From: Albirhodobacter sp042466415
GTDB lineage: Bacteria > Pseudomonadota > Alphaproteobacteria > Rhodobacterales > Rhodobacteraceae
Length of the DNA: 64,000 nucleotides
Direction: 5' to 3'
NCBI RefSeq assembly: GCF_042466415.1
Contig: NZ_JAXHCH010000002.1
Coordinates: forward strand, 2,763,970-2,827,969
Part shown: in pieces, positions 1 to 7,475 of the stretch
Position numbering within the stretch: position 1 is the stretch's first letter
Layout: every line of letters begins with the position of its first letter
Notes under the pieces: generated by a model
Databases searched by the model: none
Told to the model about the DNA's origin: nothing
The model's input: the letters and a program-made list of their open reading frames with translations, nothing else
Program-made: the position numbers and the translations under genes

Positions 1-111
1 TTCACGGGCGCGGGCACCGTGTCAAAATACCTTACGACTGGGTCTGCGGCGGCGGTGTCGAAACATGCGACGCAATTCCTAAAGCGTTCGATCACGTTCG
101 AGAACGCCTAG
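1..111 (+). CDS. C-terminal end of an unidentified protein (cut by window edge)
   Basis: The first frame is open from base 1 to a TAG at 109-111 and gives 36 residues ending in ...KRSITFENA. The start lies outside the window. I do not recognise the fragment and cannot assign a domain. It points the same way as argC, about 100 bases upstream of it, so it could be the gene before argC. A chance open frame of this length is also possible, hence the low confidence. Confidence 0.35.
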   Translation, partial: FTGAGTVSKYLTTGSAAAVSKHATQFLKRSITFENA

Positions 112-210
112 GGCGCAGGGCGCTCACTGGGGCTAGCATGGCAAAAAGCGGGCTTTTACATTACATTTCGCGCAGATGATCAGCATCGTTTCGCGGCATT
201 GGGGGCAGTT

Positions 211-1239
211 ATGACACAGAAAATCGCAATTTTGGGTGCGTCGGGATACACTGGCGCGGAATTGGTGCGCCTTATCGCGACACATCCCAGCATGGAAATC
301 GTAGCCCTTTCCGGCGACCGTAAGGCGGGAATGGCGATGGGCGACGTTTTCCCGCATTTGCGGCATATGTCGTTGCCAGTGTTGCAAAAAATCGAGGATA
401 TCGATTTCTCGAACGTTGATCTCGCATTTTGCGCCTTGCCGCATGCGACCTCTCAGGCAGTGATTAAGGATCTTCCAACGACGCTGAAGATCGTCGATCT
501 GTCTGCCGATTTCCGGCTGCGGGATCCGGCGGAGTATGAGAAATGGTATGGCAAGCCGCATTCCGCCATCGAGATGCAAAAAGAAGCGGTCTACGGGCTC
601 ACCGAATTCTACCGCGACGAGATTCGCGCAGCGCGACTTGTCGCAGGGACGGGCTGCAACGCGGCAACAGGCCAATATGTTGTGCGACCTTTGATCGAGG
701 CGGGCGTGATTGACCTCGATGAAATCGTCATGGATCTCAAGGCGGGTGTTTCGGGTGCGGGGCGGTCGCTCAAGGAAAATCTTCTCCATGCCGAGCTGTC
801 AGGTGGCACGCATCCCTATTCTGCCGGTGGCACGCACCGTCATTTGGGCGAGTTTGACCAAGAGTTCAGCCTGCTTGCAGGACGCCCTGTGCAGGTGCAA
901 TTCACGCCGCATTTGATGCCGTTTAATCGTGGTATCCTAGCGACAGTTTATGTGCGCGGCGAAGCTCAGGCGATCTATGATGCGCTGGCCACGCGGTACG
1001 CGGATGAGCCTTTCATCGAGGTGCTACCTTTTGGCGCACTCCCCTCGACACGCTCGGTTGCAGGGTCCAACTACGTTCATATCGGCGTGACGGCGGACCG
1101 GATCGCAGGACGGGTGATCGTTGTCGCGGCGCTTGATAACCTGTGCAAAGGCTCGTCCGGTCAGGCGATGCAAAACGCAAACTTGATGCTCGGAAACGAC
1201 GAGACGGCTGGTCTGCTTTTGGCGCCGGTCTTCCCGTAA
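211..1239 (+). CDS. argC: N-acetyl-gamma-glutamyl-phosphate reductase
   Basis: ArgC reduces N-acetyl-glutamyl phosphate to the semialdehyde with NADPH, the third step of arginine (ornithine) synthesis in the cytoplasm. The 342-residue product has the family length. It begins with the dinucleotide-binding loop GASGYTGAEL and carries the catalytic cysteine at about residue 149 in GTGCNAATGQY. I chose ATG 211, which has a G-rich ribosome-binding sequence just before it, over an in-frame TTG at 199. ccmE follows after 24 bases on the same strand, so the two are probably co-transcribed although they belong to different pathways. Confidence 0.96.
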   Translation: MTQKIAILGASGYTGAELVRLIATHPSMEIVALSGDRKAGMAMGDVFPHLRHMSLPVLQKIEDIDFSNVDLAFCALPHATSQAVIKDLPTTLKIVDLSADFRLRDPAEYEKWYGKPHSAIEMQKEAVYGLTEFYRDEIRAARLVAGTGCNAATGQYVVRPLIEAGVIDLDEIVMDLKAGVSGAGRSLKENLLHAELSGGTHPYSAGGTHRHLGEFDQEFSLLAGRPVQVQFTPHLMPFNRGILATVYVRGEAQAIYDALATRYADEPFIEVLPFGALPSTRSVAGSNYVHIGVTADRIAGRVIVVAALDNLCKGSSGQAMQNANLMLGNDETAGLLLAPVFP

Positions 1240-1263
1240 ACCGAAACCTGTCGCGAGGGCTGG

Positions 1264-1731
1264 ATGAAAAGTCTGAAGAAAACACGCCGAATTCAGGTGC
1301 TTATTGTGGCATCCTTGGCGCTGGCCGTGTCGGCGGCGTTGATTGGCTACGCGTTTCGCGACGGGATCAACCTGTTCCGATCGCCCTCGCAACTGGTCGA
1401 AAAAGCCCCCTCCGAAGCGGAGTATTTTCAGCTCGGCGGTTTGGTGAAAGAGGGATCGATTTCGGGGCTGGATGGCGTGCAGTTCAGCTTCGTGATCACC
1501 GACAATGCCGAGGAAATCCCGGTGCGCTATGTCGGCCGCGACCCACGGCCGGATTTGTTTTCCGAAGGCACGGGCACGATCGCCAAGGGGTATTACCGTG
1601 CGGGGGTGTTTGAGGCGGATGAGCTTCTGGCTAAGCACGATGAAAACTACATGCCGCGTGAGGTCGTCGACAGTTTGAAAGAGCAAGGCATCTACCAACC
1701 CGCTGACGAAGACGAAAGCGTGTCGTATTGA
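1264..1731 (+). CDS. ccmE: Cytochrome c maturation heme chaperone CcmE
   Basis: CcmE is a membrane-anchored periplasmic chaperone that binds heme covalently and passes it to the CcmF/CcmH ligase for attachment to apocytochrome c. The 155-residue protein has one N-terminal membrane anchor (about residues 10-30), an OB-fold body, and the heme-binding histidine at about 125 in LAKHDENYMP, with the conserved tyrosine four residues later. The acidic tail is short. ccmF and ccmH lie downstream, but a muramidase/holin pair separates them from ccmE. Confidence 0.95.
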   Translation: MKSLKKTRRIQVLIVASLALAVSAALIGYAFRDGINLFRSPSQLVEKAPSEAEYFQLGGLVKEGSISGLDGVQFSFVITDNAEEIPVRYVGRDPRPDLFSEGTGTIAKGYYRAGVFEADELLAKHDENYMPREVVDSLKEQGIYQPADEDESVSY

Positions 1732-1774
1732 CCAGCGCGCGCCGCGGTAGCGGGCTTTAACCAAATCTGCAGCA

Positions 1775-1799
1775 CCTTCCCGATGGGAATTCGGGAAGG
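1775..1799 (+). promoter_or_regulatory. Hairpin covering the ribosome-binding site of the muramidase
   Basis: Bases 1775-1783 (CCTTCCCGA) pair perfectly with 1791-1799 (TCGGGAAGG) across a 7-base loop. The right arm contains the only good Shine-Dalgarno sequence for the ATG at 1805. No T-run follows, so it does not look like a simple terminator for ccmE. A stem of nine GC-rich pairs would hold the site closed; whether it works as a translational switch is inference. A single TTAACC (1757-1762) upstream matches half of a CtrA box, but the second half is absent. Confidence 0.5.
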
Positions 1800-1804
1800 G
1801 TGCC

Positions 1805-2416
1805 ATGCAAACAGTTCAAGAAATCGCTAGAGAAATTGTCGCGCGTGAGGGCGGCTATGTGAATGATCTCGCCGATCCGGGCGGGGCAACAAAATACGGC
1901 GTGACCATCGCGACGATGCGGCGGTTGGGGTTGGATTTGACGCGCGACGGTGTTGTGACCGAGGCTGATGTTCGAGCCTTGACCCAAGAACAGGCCGTGC
2001 AGATTTTCGTCACAGAGTATTTTGAGCGGACCGGTTTGGCGCGGCTTCCAGATAGCTTGCAAGCCACCGTTTTTGATATGTATGTCAACGCCGGATCAAA
2101 CGCGGTGCGCATCTTGCAACGTCTTTTGAATGACATGGGTGAGAGCCTTGTCGTGGACGGAATGCTCGGCGGCTTGACCGTCGCGGCCAGCCACCGTGCC
2201 GCGCAGACAGCCCCGGACCATCTGCGAGATGCCTACGGGATTGCACGGCGCAACTACTATTATGCGCTGGCGGATGCGCGCCCGATGAGCCGTAAATACG
2301 CGCGGCGGCGCGATGGCGGCAAGGGCGGTTGGATCTTGCGCGCGGAGGAATTCATCGCGCCGAAATACCACCTCACGGAAGGGGCGCATCGCGCACGGGT
2401 GGCGTCATGGGCTTGA
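1805..2416 (+). CDS. Holin-associated N-acetylmuramidase (GH108 / DUF847 lysozyme)
   Basis: This is a phage-type endolysin that should cut the glycan strands of peptidoglycan. The 203-residue protein starts with the GH108 active-site stretch EGGYVNDLADPGGATKYG (catalytic Glu about residue 15) and ends with the C-terminal peptidoglycan-binding region typical of the family. There is no signal peptide, so it needs a holin to reach the wall. The holin gene overlaps its 3' end by 10 bases. The pair sits inside the cytochrome c maturation locus with no other phage gene nearby. From memory, a DUF847 endolysin and holin of this kind release the gene transfer agent in Rhodobacter capsulatus. Assigning that role here is inference. 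Confidence 0.9.
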   Translation: MQTVQEIAREIVAREGGYVNDLADPGGATKYGVTIATMRRLGLDLTRDGVVTEADVRALTQEQAVQIFVTEYFERTGLARLPDSLQATVFDMYVNAGSNAVRILQRLLNDMGESLVVDGMLGGLTVAASHRAAQTAPDHLRDAYGIARRNYYYALADARPMSRKYARRRDGGKGGWILRAEEFIAPKYHLTEGAHRARVASWA

Positions 2417-2973
2417 TCGACAAAGTTCTGGGAGGTGCGGCCGCGACCGAAGCCTTGGGCCGTGCGGCGACATCGGTGGCGGAAGTTTTCAAGCCGAATG
2501 CGACAGCGCAGATGGCGAATTCGCACGAGGCGTATATCGCGTCTCTCTCGCAATATGGCACAGAGTTTTCTGTGGCGCGCCCTGGTATTTTTGACAGCGT
2601 TGTCAATGGCTTGAACCGACTTCCGCGGCCGTTTCTGGCCTTTGGGACATTGGGGTTATTCGTTTACGCGATGATTGATCCGGTCAGCTTTTCGCAAAGG
2701 ATGGTGGGGCTTGGCTATATTCCAGAGCCGCTGTGGTGGCTGTTGGGGGCGATTGTGGGCTTCTATTTCGGGGCGCGTGAGGCGTTCCATTTTCGTGCGC
2801 AACCCAGTGTCGCGCCGCGTGCTGCAACTTCTCAAACTGATGCCACAGGCACGCAGGGTTCTCATCATTCTGTGTCTGGGGTTGGCGGCGATGTGCGCGG
2901 CGTGGATGGCCCTGAGGAAAATGAGGCGCTGATGGATTGGATGGTGCGGCACGGGCGCAAACCCGCCTCCTGA
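2407..2973 (+). CDS. Holin family membrane protein, partner of the muramidase
   Basis: Holins form holes in the inner membrane that let a cytoplasmic endolysin reach the wall. The 188-residue product has an amphipathic N-terminal half, two clear hydrophobic segments (roughly residues 66-85 and 96-118, the second WWLLGAIVGFYFGA), and a polar Ser/Gly/His-rich tail ending in WMVRHGRKPAS. The ATG at 2407 lies within the last codons of the muramidase gene, indicating translational coupling. Sequence identity to the family is by topology and neighbour rather than by a strict motif. Confidence 0.8.
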   Translation: MGLIDKVLGGAAATEALGRAATSVAEVFKPNATAQMANSHEAYIASLSQYGTEFSVARPGIFDSVVNGLNRLPRPFLAFGTLGLFVYAMIDPVSFSQRMVGLGYIPEPLWWLLGAIVGFYFGAREAFHFRAQPSVAPRAATSQTDATGTQGSHHSVSGVGGDVRGVDGPEENEALMDWMVRHGRKPAS

Positions 2974-2981
2974 GGTCTTAA

Positions 2982-3012
2982 GGCCGCGCGGCCGTTCTCG
3001 CCGCCGCGCGGC
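2982..3012. repeat. Two GC palindromes downstream of the holin gene
   Basis: GGCCGCGCGGCC (2982-2993) and GCCGCGCGGC (3003-3012) share the core CCGCGCGG and stand nine bases apart. Either copy can fold, and the two can also pair with each other. They lie just after the holin stop and about 110 bases before ccmF. They may terminate the lysis transcript weakly (no T-run) or bind a protein. Function unknown. Confidence 0.4.
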
Positions 3013-3124
3013 GCTCACATCGCGCTTTCTTCCGGCTGCGACATCACGGCACGTTTTGCGGCCGCATCCGCCTTGGCCTTCCACGCACATCCGCATATGA
3101 TCGCGCCGCGCATAGGAGGCTATC

Positions 3125-5080
3125 ATGCTCGCAGAACTTGGCCATTTCGCCCTGATCCTCGCCTTTGGCGTGGCCATCATCCAGACGGTTTTCCCGCTTA
3201 TCGGAGCGCATCAAAGATGGCGTAGCTGGATGGCGGTGGGCGATCCCGCGGCAACGGCGCAGTTCTTGCTTATCGCGGGCGCGTTTGCGGCGATTACCTA
3301 TGCGTTCGTTACGTCCGATTTCTCGTTGCAACTCGTTTACGCAAATTCGCATACCGATAAGCCGATGCTCTATAAAATATCGGGTGTCTGGGGCAATCAC
3401 GAAGGCTCCATGCTGCTTTGGGTGTTGATCCTCGCAGGGTTCGGGGCGGCGGCGGCGTGGTTTGGCGGCGACCTACCAGATAGCCTTCGTGCGCGCGTCT
3501 TGGGCGTTCAAGGTGCGATCGGGGTCGCGTTTTTGGCGTTCATTTTGTTCACGTCAAACCCATTTACCCGCATGGTAGAGCCCGCGTTCAACGGTCGCGA
3601 TCTGAACCCGCTGTTGCAAGATCCCGGTCTCGCGTTCCACCCACCATTCCTCTACCTTGGCTATGTCGGCCTCTCGATGGCATTTTCCTTCGCGGTTGCG
3701 GCCTTGCTGGAAGGGCGCGTGGATGCCGCGTGGGCGCGTTGGGTTCGCCCGTGGACGCTTGCGGCTTGGATTTTCCTGACAATCGGCATCGGTTTGGGGT
3801 CGTGGTGGGCGTATTACGAGCTTGGCTGGGGCGGATTTTGGTTCTGGGATCCGGTCGAAAACGCGTCCTTCATGCCTTGGCTTCTGGCCGCCGCTTTGCT
3901 TCATTCCGCCATCGTCGTTGAGAAGCGGGAATTGCTGAAAAGCTGGACGATCTTGCTTGCGATTATGGCGTTCGGCTTCTCCCTGATCGGGACGTTTATC
4001 GTGCGGTCTGGCGTCATTACATCAGTCCATAGCTTCGCAAGTGACCCCGAGCGCGGGGTATTCATTCTTGCGATTCTGGGCGGTTTTGTGGGAGGCGCGC
4101 TGATCCTTTACGCCGCACGAGCCGGTGCGATGGAGGCGAAAGGCGTGTTCTCGATGGTGTCCCGCGAGAGTGCTTTGGTCGCAAATAATATCCTGCTCGC
4201 CGTCTCGGCGCTTGTTGTCTTCACGGGCACGATTTGGCCCCTGATTGCGGAATTGTTCTGGGCGCGCAAGCTATCGGTGGGCGCGCCGTTCTTCGAGCAG
4301 GCCTTCACCCCGTTCATGATCTTGCTCGCGATTATTCTTCCGATCGGGGCCGTTATGCCTTGGAAACGCGCCCAGCTTTCACGGGCAGTCAAACCTATGA
4401 TGCCGGCTTTAGGGTTGGCGCTGGCGGTTATGGCGCTGATCTGGGCGATGGGGGCAAACCGCTCTGCGCTTGCGTTGTTCGGGGCGGGTTTGGGCTCGTG
4501 GCTGGTCTTTGGCGCACTGACGGAGTTGTGGCTGCGTGCAGGTCGGACACCTGCGCGGCTGATGCGCTTGCCGCGCGCGGATCTCGGAAAAGCCTGTGCG
4601 CATGGTGGGCTCGGCGTGTTGTTCATCGGGGTTGCCTTGTTGATGGCCTGGGCCACCGAGGACGTGCGCGTCGCACAGATTGGCGAGCCATTCACTGTGT
4701 CAGGGTTCGAGATCACGCTCGACAGCGTCGATCAGGTTCAAGGCCCGAATTATGTGTCGGTGATGGGGACACTTTCCGTGCGTCGCGATGGCGAGCTGCT
4801 CACCGTGTTGCAGCCCGAGAAACGGAACTATCCCGTGCAAGCGATGCCAACCACAGAGGCCGCAATCGATAACGGGTTCTGGCGCGATATTTATCTGGTG
4901 ATTGGGGATGCTCAAGAGGGCGGCGGATGGGCTGTGCGCAGCTATATCAAGCCGTTCACCAATTGGATTTGGGCGGGTATTTTGATCATGTCGTTTGGCG
5001 GGTTCTTGAGTTTGACCGATCGGCGGTACCGCGTTGCGGCAGGCGCGCGCAAAGCTGCAAAACTGCAACCGGCGGAGTGA
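3125..5080 (+). CDS. ccmF: Cytochrome c heme lyase subunit CcmF
   Basis: CcmF is the large inner-membrane subunit of the heme ligase that joins heme from CcmE to apocytochrome c. The 651-residue protein has many membrane segments and the tryptophan-rich WWD signature region (WGGFWFWDPVENASFMPW, around residues 235-255) that contacts heme, plus the conserved HPPFLYLGY stretch. A perfect AGGAGG lies just before ATG 3125. ccmH follows after two bases, so the genes are one transcription unit. Confidence 0.97.
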   Translation: MLAELGHFALILAFGVAIIQTVFPLIGAHQRWRSWMAVGDPAATAQFLLIAGAFAAITYAFVTSDFSLQLVYANSHTDKPMLYKISGVWGNHEGSMLLWVLILAGFGAAAAWFGGDLPDSLRARVLGVQGAIGVAFLAFILFTSNPFTRMVEPAFNGRDLNPLLQDPGLAFHPPFLYLGYVGLSMAFSFAVAALLEGRVDAAWARWVRPWTLAAWIFLTIGIGLGSWWAYYELGWGGFWFWDPVENASFMPWLLAAALLHSAIVVEKRELLKSWTILLAIMAFGFSLIGTFIVRSGVITSVHSFASDPERGVFILAILGGFVGGALILYAARAGAMEAKGVFSMVSRESALVANNILLAVSALVVFTGTIWPLIAELFWARKLSVGAPFFEQAFTPFMILLAIILPIGAVMPWKRAQLSRAVKPMMPALGLALAVMALIWAMGANRSALALFGAGLGSWLVFGALTELWLRAGRTPARLMRLPRADLGKACAHGGLGVLFIGVALLMAWATEDVRVAQIGEPFTVSGFEITLDSVDQVQGPNYVSVMGTLSVRRDGELLTVLQPEKRNYPVQAMPTTEAAIDNGFWRDIYLVIGDAQEGGGWAVRSYIKPFTNWIWAGILIMSFGGFLSLTDRRYRVAAGARKAAKLQPAE

Positions 5081-5082
5081 CT

Positions 5083-5529
5083 ATGTTCAGATATCTTGCG
5101 CTTGTCCTGTTGTTGGCGTGGCCGGCCTTCGCGGTCGAACCGGATGAGGTTCTGGCAGATCCTGCGTTGGAATTGCGCGCGCGCGATATCGGGCAGATGC
5201 TGCGGTGCCCTGTGTGCCAAGGCGAGAATATCGACGAATCTAACGCCGAGGTTGCCAAGGATTTGCGGGTTCTGGTGCGCGAGCGGCTGGTCGCGGGCGA
5301 TGAGAATTGGGAAGTCATCACCTATGTCACAGATCGCTACGGGGAATATGTTTTGTTCGAGCCGGAGGCGAAGGGCTTCAACCTGATCTTGTACTGGCTT
5401 GGGCCGGTCGCGCTTGTTTTGGCGATGTTGGGGGCTTTCGGGTTCATCCGTGGTCGTCGCAACACGGCAAGTCCGAAGGCGCTGACGCCGGAGGAGCAGG
5501 CACGGATCGACGAAATCCTGCGCGAGTGA
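5083..5529 (+). CDS. ccmH: Cytochrome c maturation thiol reductase subunit CcmH (Ccl2)
   Basis: CcmH keeps the CXXCH cysteines of apocytochrome c reduced so that CcmF can attach heme. The 148-residue product has an N-terminal signal sequence (LALVLLLAWPAFA), the active-site pair in LRCPVCQGE (Cys 42 and 45), and a C-terminal membrane segment (about residues 104-122). Length and layout match the short CcmH form; the CcmI-like part is not in this window. It starts two bases after the ccmF stop. Confidence 0.95.
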   Translation: MFRYLALVLLLAWPAFAVEPDEVLADPALELRARDIGQMLRCPVCQGENIDESNAEVAKDLRVLVRERLVAGDENWEVITYVTDRYGEYVLFEPEAKGFNLILYWLGPVALVLAMLGAFGFIRGRRNTASPKALTPEEQARIDEILRE

Positions 5530-5591
5530 CGCTGTGTTCCGGTTTCGCCTTGCCCTGCCAGAGGTAATGTGAGGGGAAACGGGAGGAACAG

Positions 5592-6368
5592 ATGAGCTTC
5601 GAAACTATCCGATACGAGCTGCATGACGGCATCGCGCAGATCACTTTGGCGCGGCCCGCCGTGATGAATGCGCTCAATACGCAAATGCGCACCGAGATTA
5701 CGGACGCTATGACGCAAGCCGCTAGGGAAGCGCGCGTCGCAGTGTTGACGGGGGAGGGGCGTGCGTTTTGTTCTGGTCAAGATCTTGCGGACGGCGTGCG
5801 TCAGGGTGGTCTGGATTTTGAGCGCACGCTGCGTGACGAATATGAGCCGATGCTCAAATCGATTTACGACTGCCCGATCCCAACGATTTGTGCCGTGAAT
5901 GGTCCTGCTGCGGGTGCGGGCGCCAATCTCGCGTTGGCTGCGGATGTTGTGATCGCCGCGCAAAGCGCGTCCTTCGTGCAGGCCTTCACGCGCATTGGTT
6001 TGATGCCCGATGCGGGCGGCACCTATTGGTTGCCGCGACAAATCGGTTTCTCGCGCGCGATGGGGCTCGCCCTGTTCGCCGATAAAATCATGGCGGATCA
6101 GGCGGCGGAATGGGGTATGATCTGGGAATCCTTGCCCGATGATGCGTTCGAGGCAGGGTGGAAAGCGCGCGCGGCACATTTGGCAAACGGCCCGAGTGTC
6201 GCTTACGGGGCGATCAAAGAAGCCCTCCGCGGCTCGTTTGAGCGTGATTTGCCGCAACAGCTCGAACTCGAGGCCAAATTGCAGGCCAAATGCGGGGCGA
6301 CTGAAGATTTTATGGAAGGTGTTACGGCCTTTTTGCAAAAACGCCCCGCCGCTTTCAAAGGCAAATAG
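5592..6368 (+). CDS. Enoyl-CoA hydratase/isomerase family protein, PaaG-like
   Basis: This is a crotonase-fold enzyme acting on an acyl-CoA. The 258-residue protein has the CoA/oxyanion region FCSGQDL and the stretch MPDAGGTYWLPR, whose aspartate is the acid-base residue of the PaaG branch (ring-epoxide isomerase of phenylacetate degradation). No other paa gene is present, so the substrate is not fixed and a general 2-enoyl-CoA hydratase/isomerase is equally possible. GGGAGGA precedes the ATG. A strong terminator follows. Confidence 0.88.
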   Translation: MSFETIRYELHDGIAQITLARPAVMNALNTQMRTEITDAMTQAAREARVAVLTGEGRAFCSGQDLADGVRQGGLDFERTLRDEYEPMLKSIYDCPIPTICAVNGPAAGAGANLALAADVVIAAQSASFVQAFTRIGLMPDAGGTYWLPRQIGFSRAMGLALFADKIMADQAAEWGMIWESLPDDAFEAGWKARAAHLANGPSVAYGAIKEALRGSFERDLPQQLELEAKLQAKCGATEDFMEGVTAFLQKRPAAFKGK

Positions 6369-6389
6369 GCACGAGCTGTGATGAAAGAA

Positions 6390-6417
6390 GGGCCGGAGAG
6401 TACTCTCCGGCCCTTTT
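6390..6417. terminator. Bidirectional terminator between enoyl-CoA hydratase and transaldolase
   Basis: An 11-bp perfect inverted repeat (GGGCCGGAGAG, 6390-6400, with CTCTCCGGCCC, 6403-6413) is followed by TTTT on the plus strand and by a CTTCTTTC tract on the minus strand. It sits between two convergent genes and probably ends both transcripts. Confidence 0.85.
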
Positions 6418-6440
6418 AAGTTGAACGGCGCGATAAGCGA

Positions 6441-7370
6441 TCAGCGCGCAGCTTCGATCATCGCGTAGAGTTTCATCGTGTCTTTGTTGAAGTTACGGAT
6501 ACCTTCTGCGACTTTCTCGGTCGCCATAGGGTCCTCGTTCATCATCCAACGGAAATCGGCCTCATCCATCGGAATAGCCGCCATACCCGTGGCCTTATCG
6601 GCCGAGAGGCACACTGGCAGATCGCCCGTCGCGGCTTGCAACTCATTTAGCAAGTCCGGCGAAATCGTCAGACGGTCGCAACCCGCAAGCGCTTCAATCT
6701 GCCCGATGTTGCGGAACGACGCGCCCATGACGATCGTGTTGATGCCGTTGGATTTGTAATAGTCGTAGATCTTACGCACCGACAGCACGCCCGGATCTGT
6801 TTCTTGGGTGTAGCCATCGACGCCCTCGGCCTTTTTATACCAATCGGTGATGCGGCCAACGAAGGGCGAAATCAAGAACACGCCCGCATTGGCGCAGGCC
6901 ACGGCTTGCGCGAGCGAGAAGATCAGCGTGAGATTGCAATTGATGCCTTCGGCTTCCAAAATCCGGCCTGCCTCGATACCTTCCCATGTGGCGGCGAGTT
7001 TGATGAGGATGCGATCTTTCGAGATCCCGCGAGCCTCGTACGCCGCGATGATTTGGCGCGCTTTCGCAACAGAGGCTTGCGTGTCGAACGACAGGCGCGC
7101 ATCGACTTCGGTCGACACACGGCCGGGCACCAGTTTCGAAAGCTCTGCGCCGACAGTGACTGTCAGGTCATCTGCAATCGCCATCGTATCGCCGCCCTTC
7201 GCGACAGCCGCATCGAAATGCGCCTTGAACGCATCGGACTGTACCGCTTTGAGAACGATCGAAGGGTTGGTCGTGCAATCTTCCGGCGTCAGGGCTGCGA
7301 CGGCATCAATATCACCGGTATCAGCGACGACGATGGAAAGCTTGCGGAGTTGTTCGAGTTTGGTGGTCAT
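6441..7370 (-). CDS. tal: Transaldolase
   Basis: Transaldolase moves a dihydroxyacetone unit between sugar phosphates in the non-oxidative pentose phosphate pathway. The 309-residue product has the length of the TalA/TalB class, not the shorter fructose-6-phosphate aldolase class. The Schiff-base lysine is Lys124 in ILIKLAATWEG, and DCTTNPS near residue 31 is the other family signature. The gene follows an unknown membrane protein gene on the same strand, with a plausible promoter of its own in the 105-base gap. Confidence 0.95.
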   Translation of the reverse strand: MTTKLEQLRKLSIVVADTGDIDAVAALTPEDCTTNPSIVLKAVQSDAFKAHFDAAVAKGGDTMAIADDLTVTVGAELSKLVPGRVSTEVDARLSFDTQASVAKARQIIAAYEARGISKDRILIKLAATWEGIEAGRILEAEGINCNLTLIFSLAQAVACANAGVFLISPFVGRITDWYKKAEGVDGYTQETDPGVLSVRKIYDYYKSNGINTIVMGASFRNIGQIEALAGCDRLTISPDLLNELQAATGDLPVCLSADKATGMAAIPMDEADFRWMMNEDPMATEKVAEGIRNFNKDTMKLYAMIEAAR

Positions 7371-7424
7371 GGTCGATCCTCAAGGCTGTGTCCGATGGAC
7401 TCGGGGTCATGTGGGGTCATCTCT

Positions 7425-7453
7425 CCTATGCGGCACGGCACGCAGCGGGTCAA
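7425..7453 (-). promoter_or_regulatory. Candidate sigma-70 type promoter for tal
   Basis: On the minus strand TTGACC (7453-7448) and CATAGG (7430-7425) are separated by 17 bases and lie about 55 bases before the tal ATG. The -35 box is good; the -10 box is poor. Prediction from sequence only. Confidence 0.35.
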
Positions 7454-7475
7454 CATGAAGGGATGTTTTGCGGTG

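Noticed and set aside
199..210. Upstream TTG start for argC
   Set aside because: It would add four residues before the conserved MTQKIAILGASGYTG start, while ATG 211 has the G-rich ribosome-binding sequence right before it.
1757..1767. CtrA box before the lysis genes
   Set aside because: Only one TTAA half was found; the second half at the required spacing is absent.
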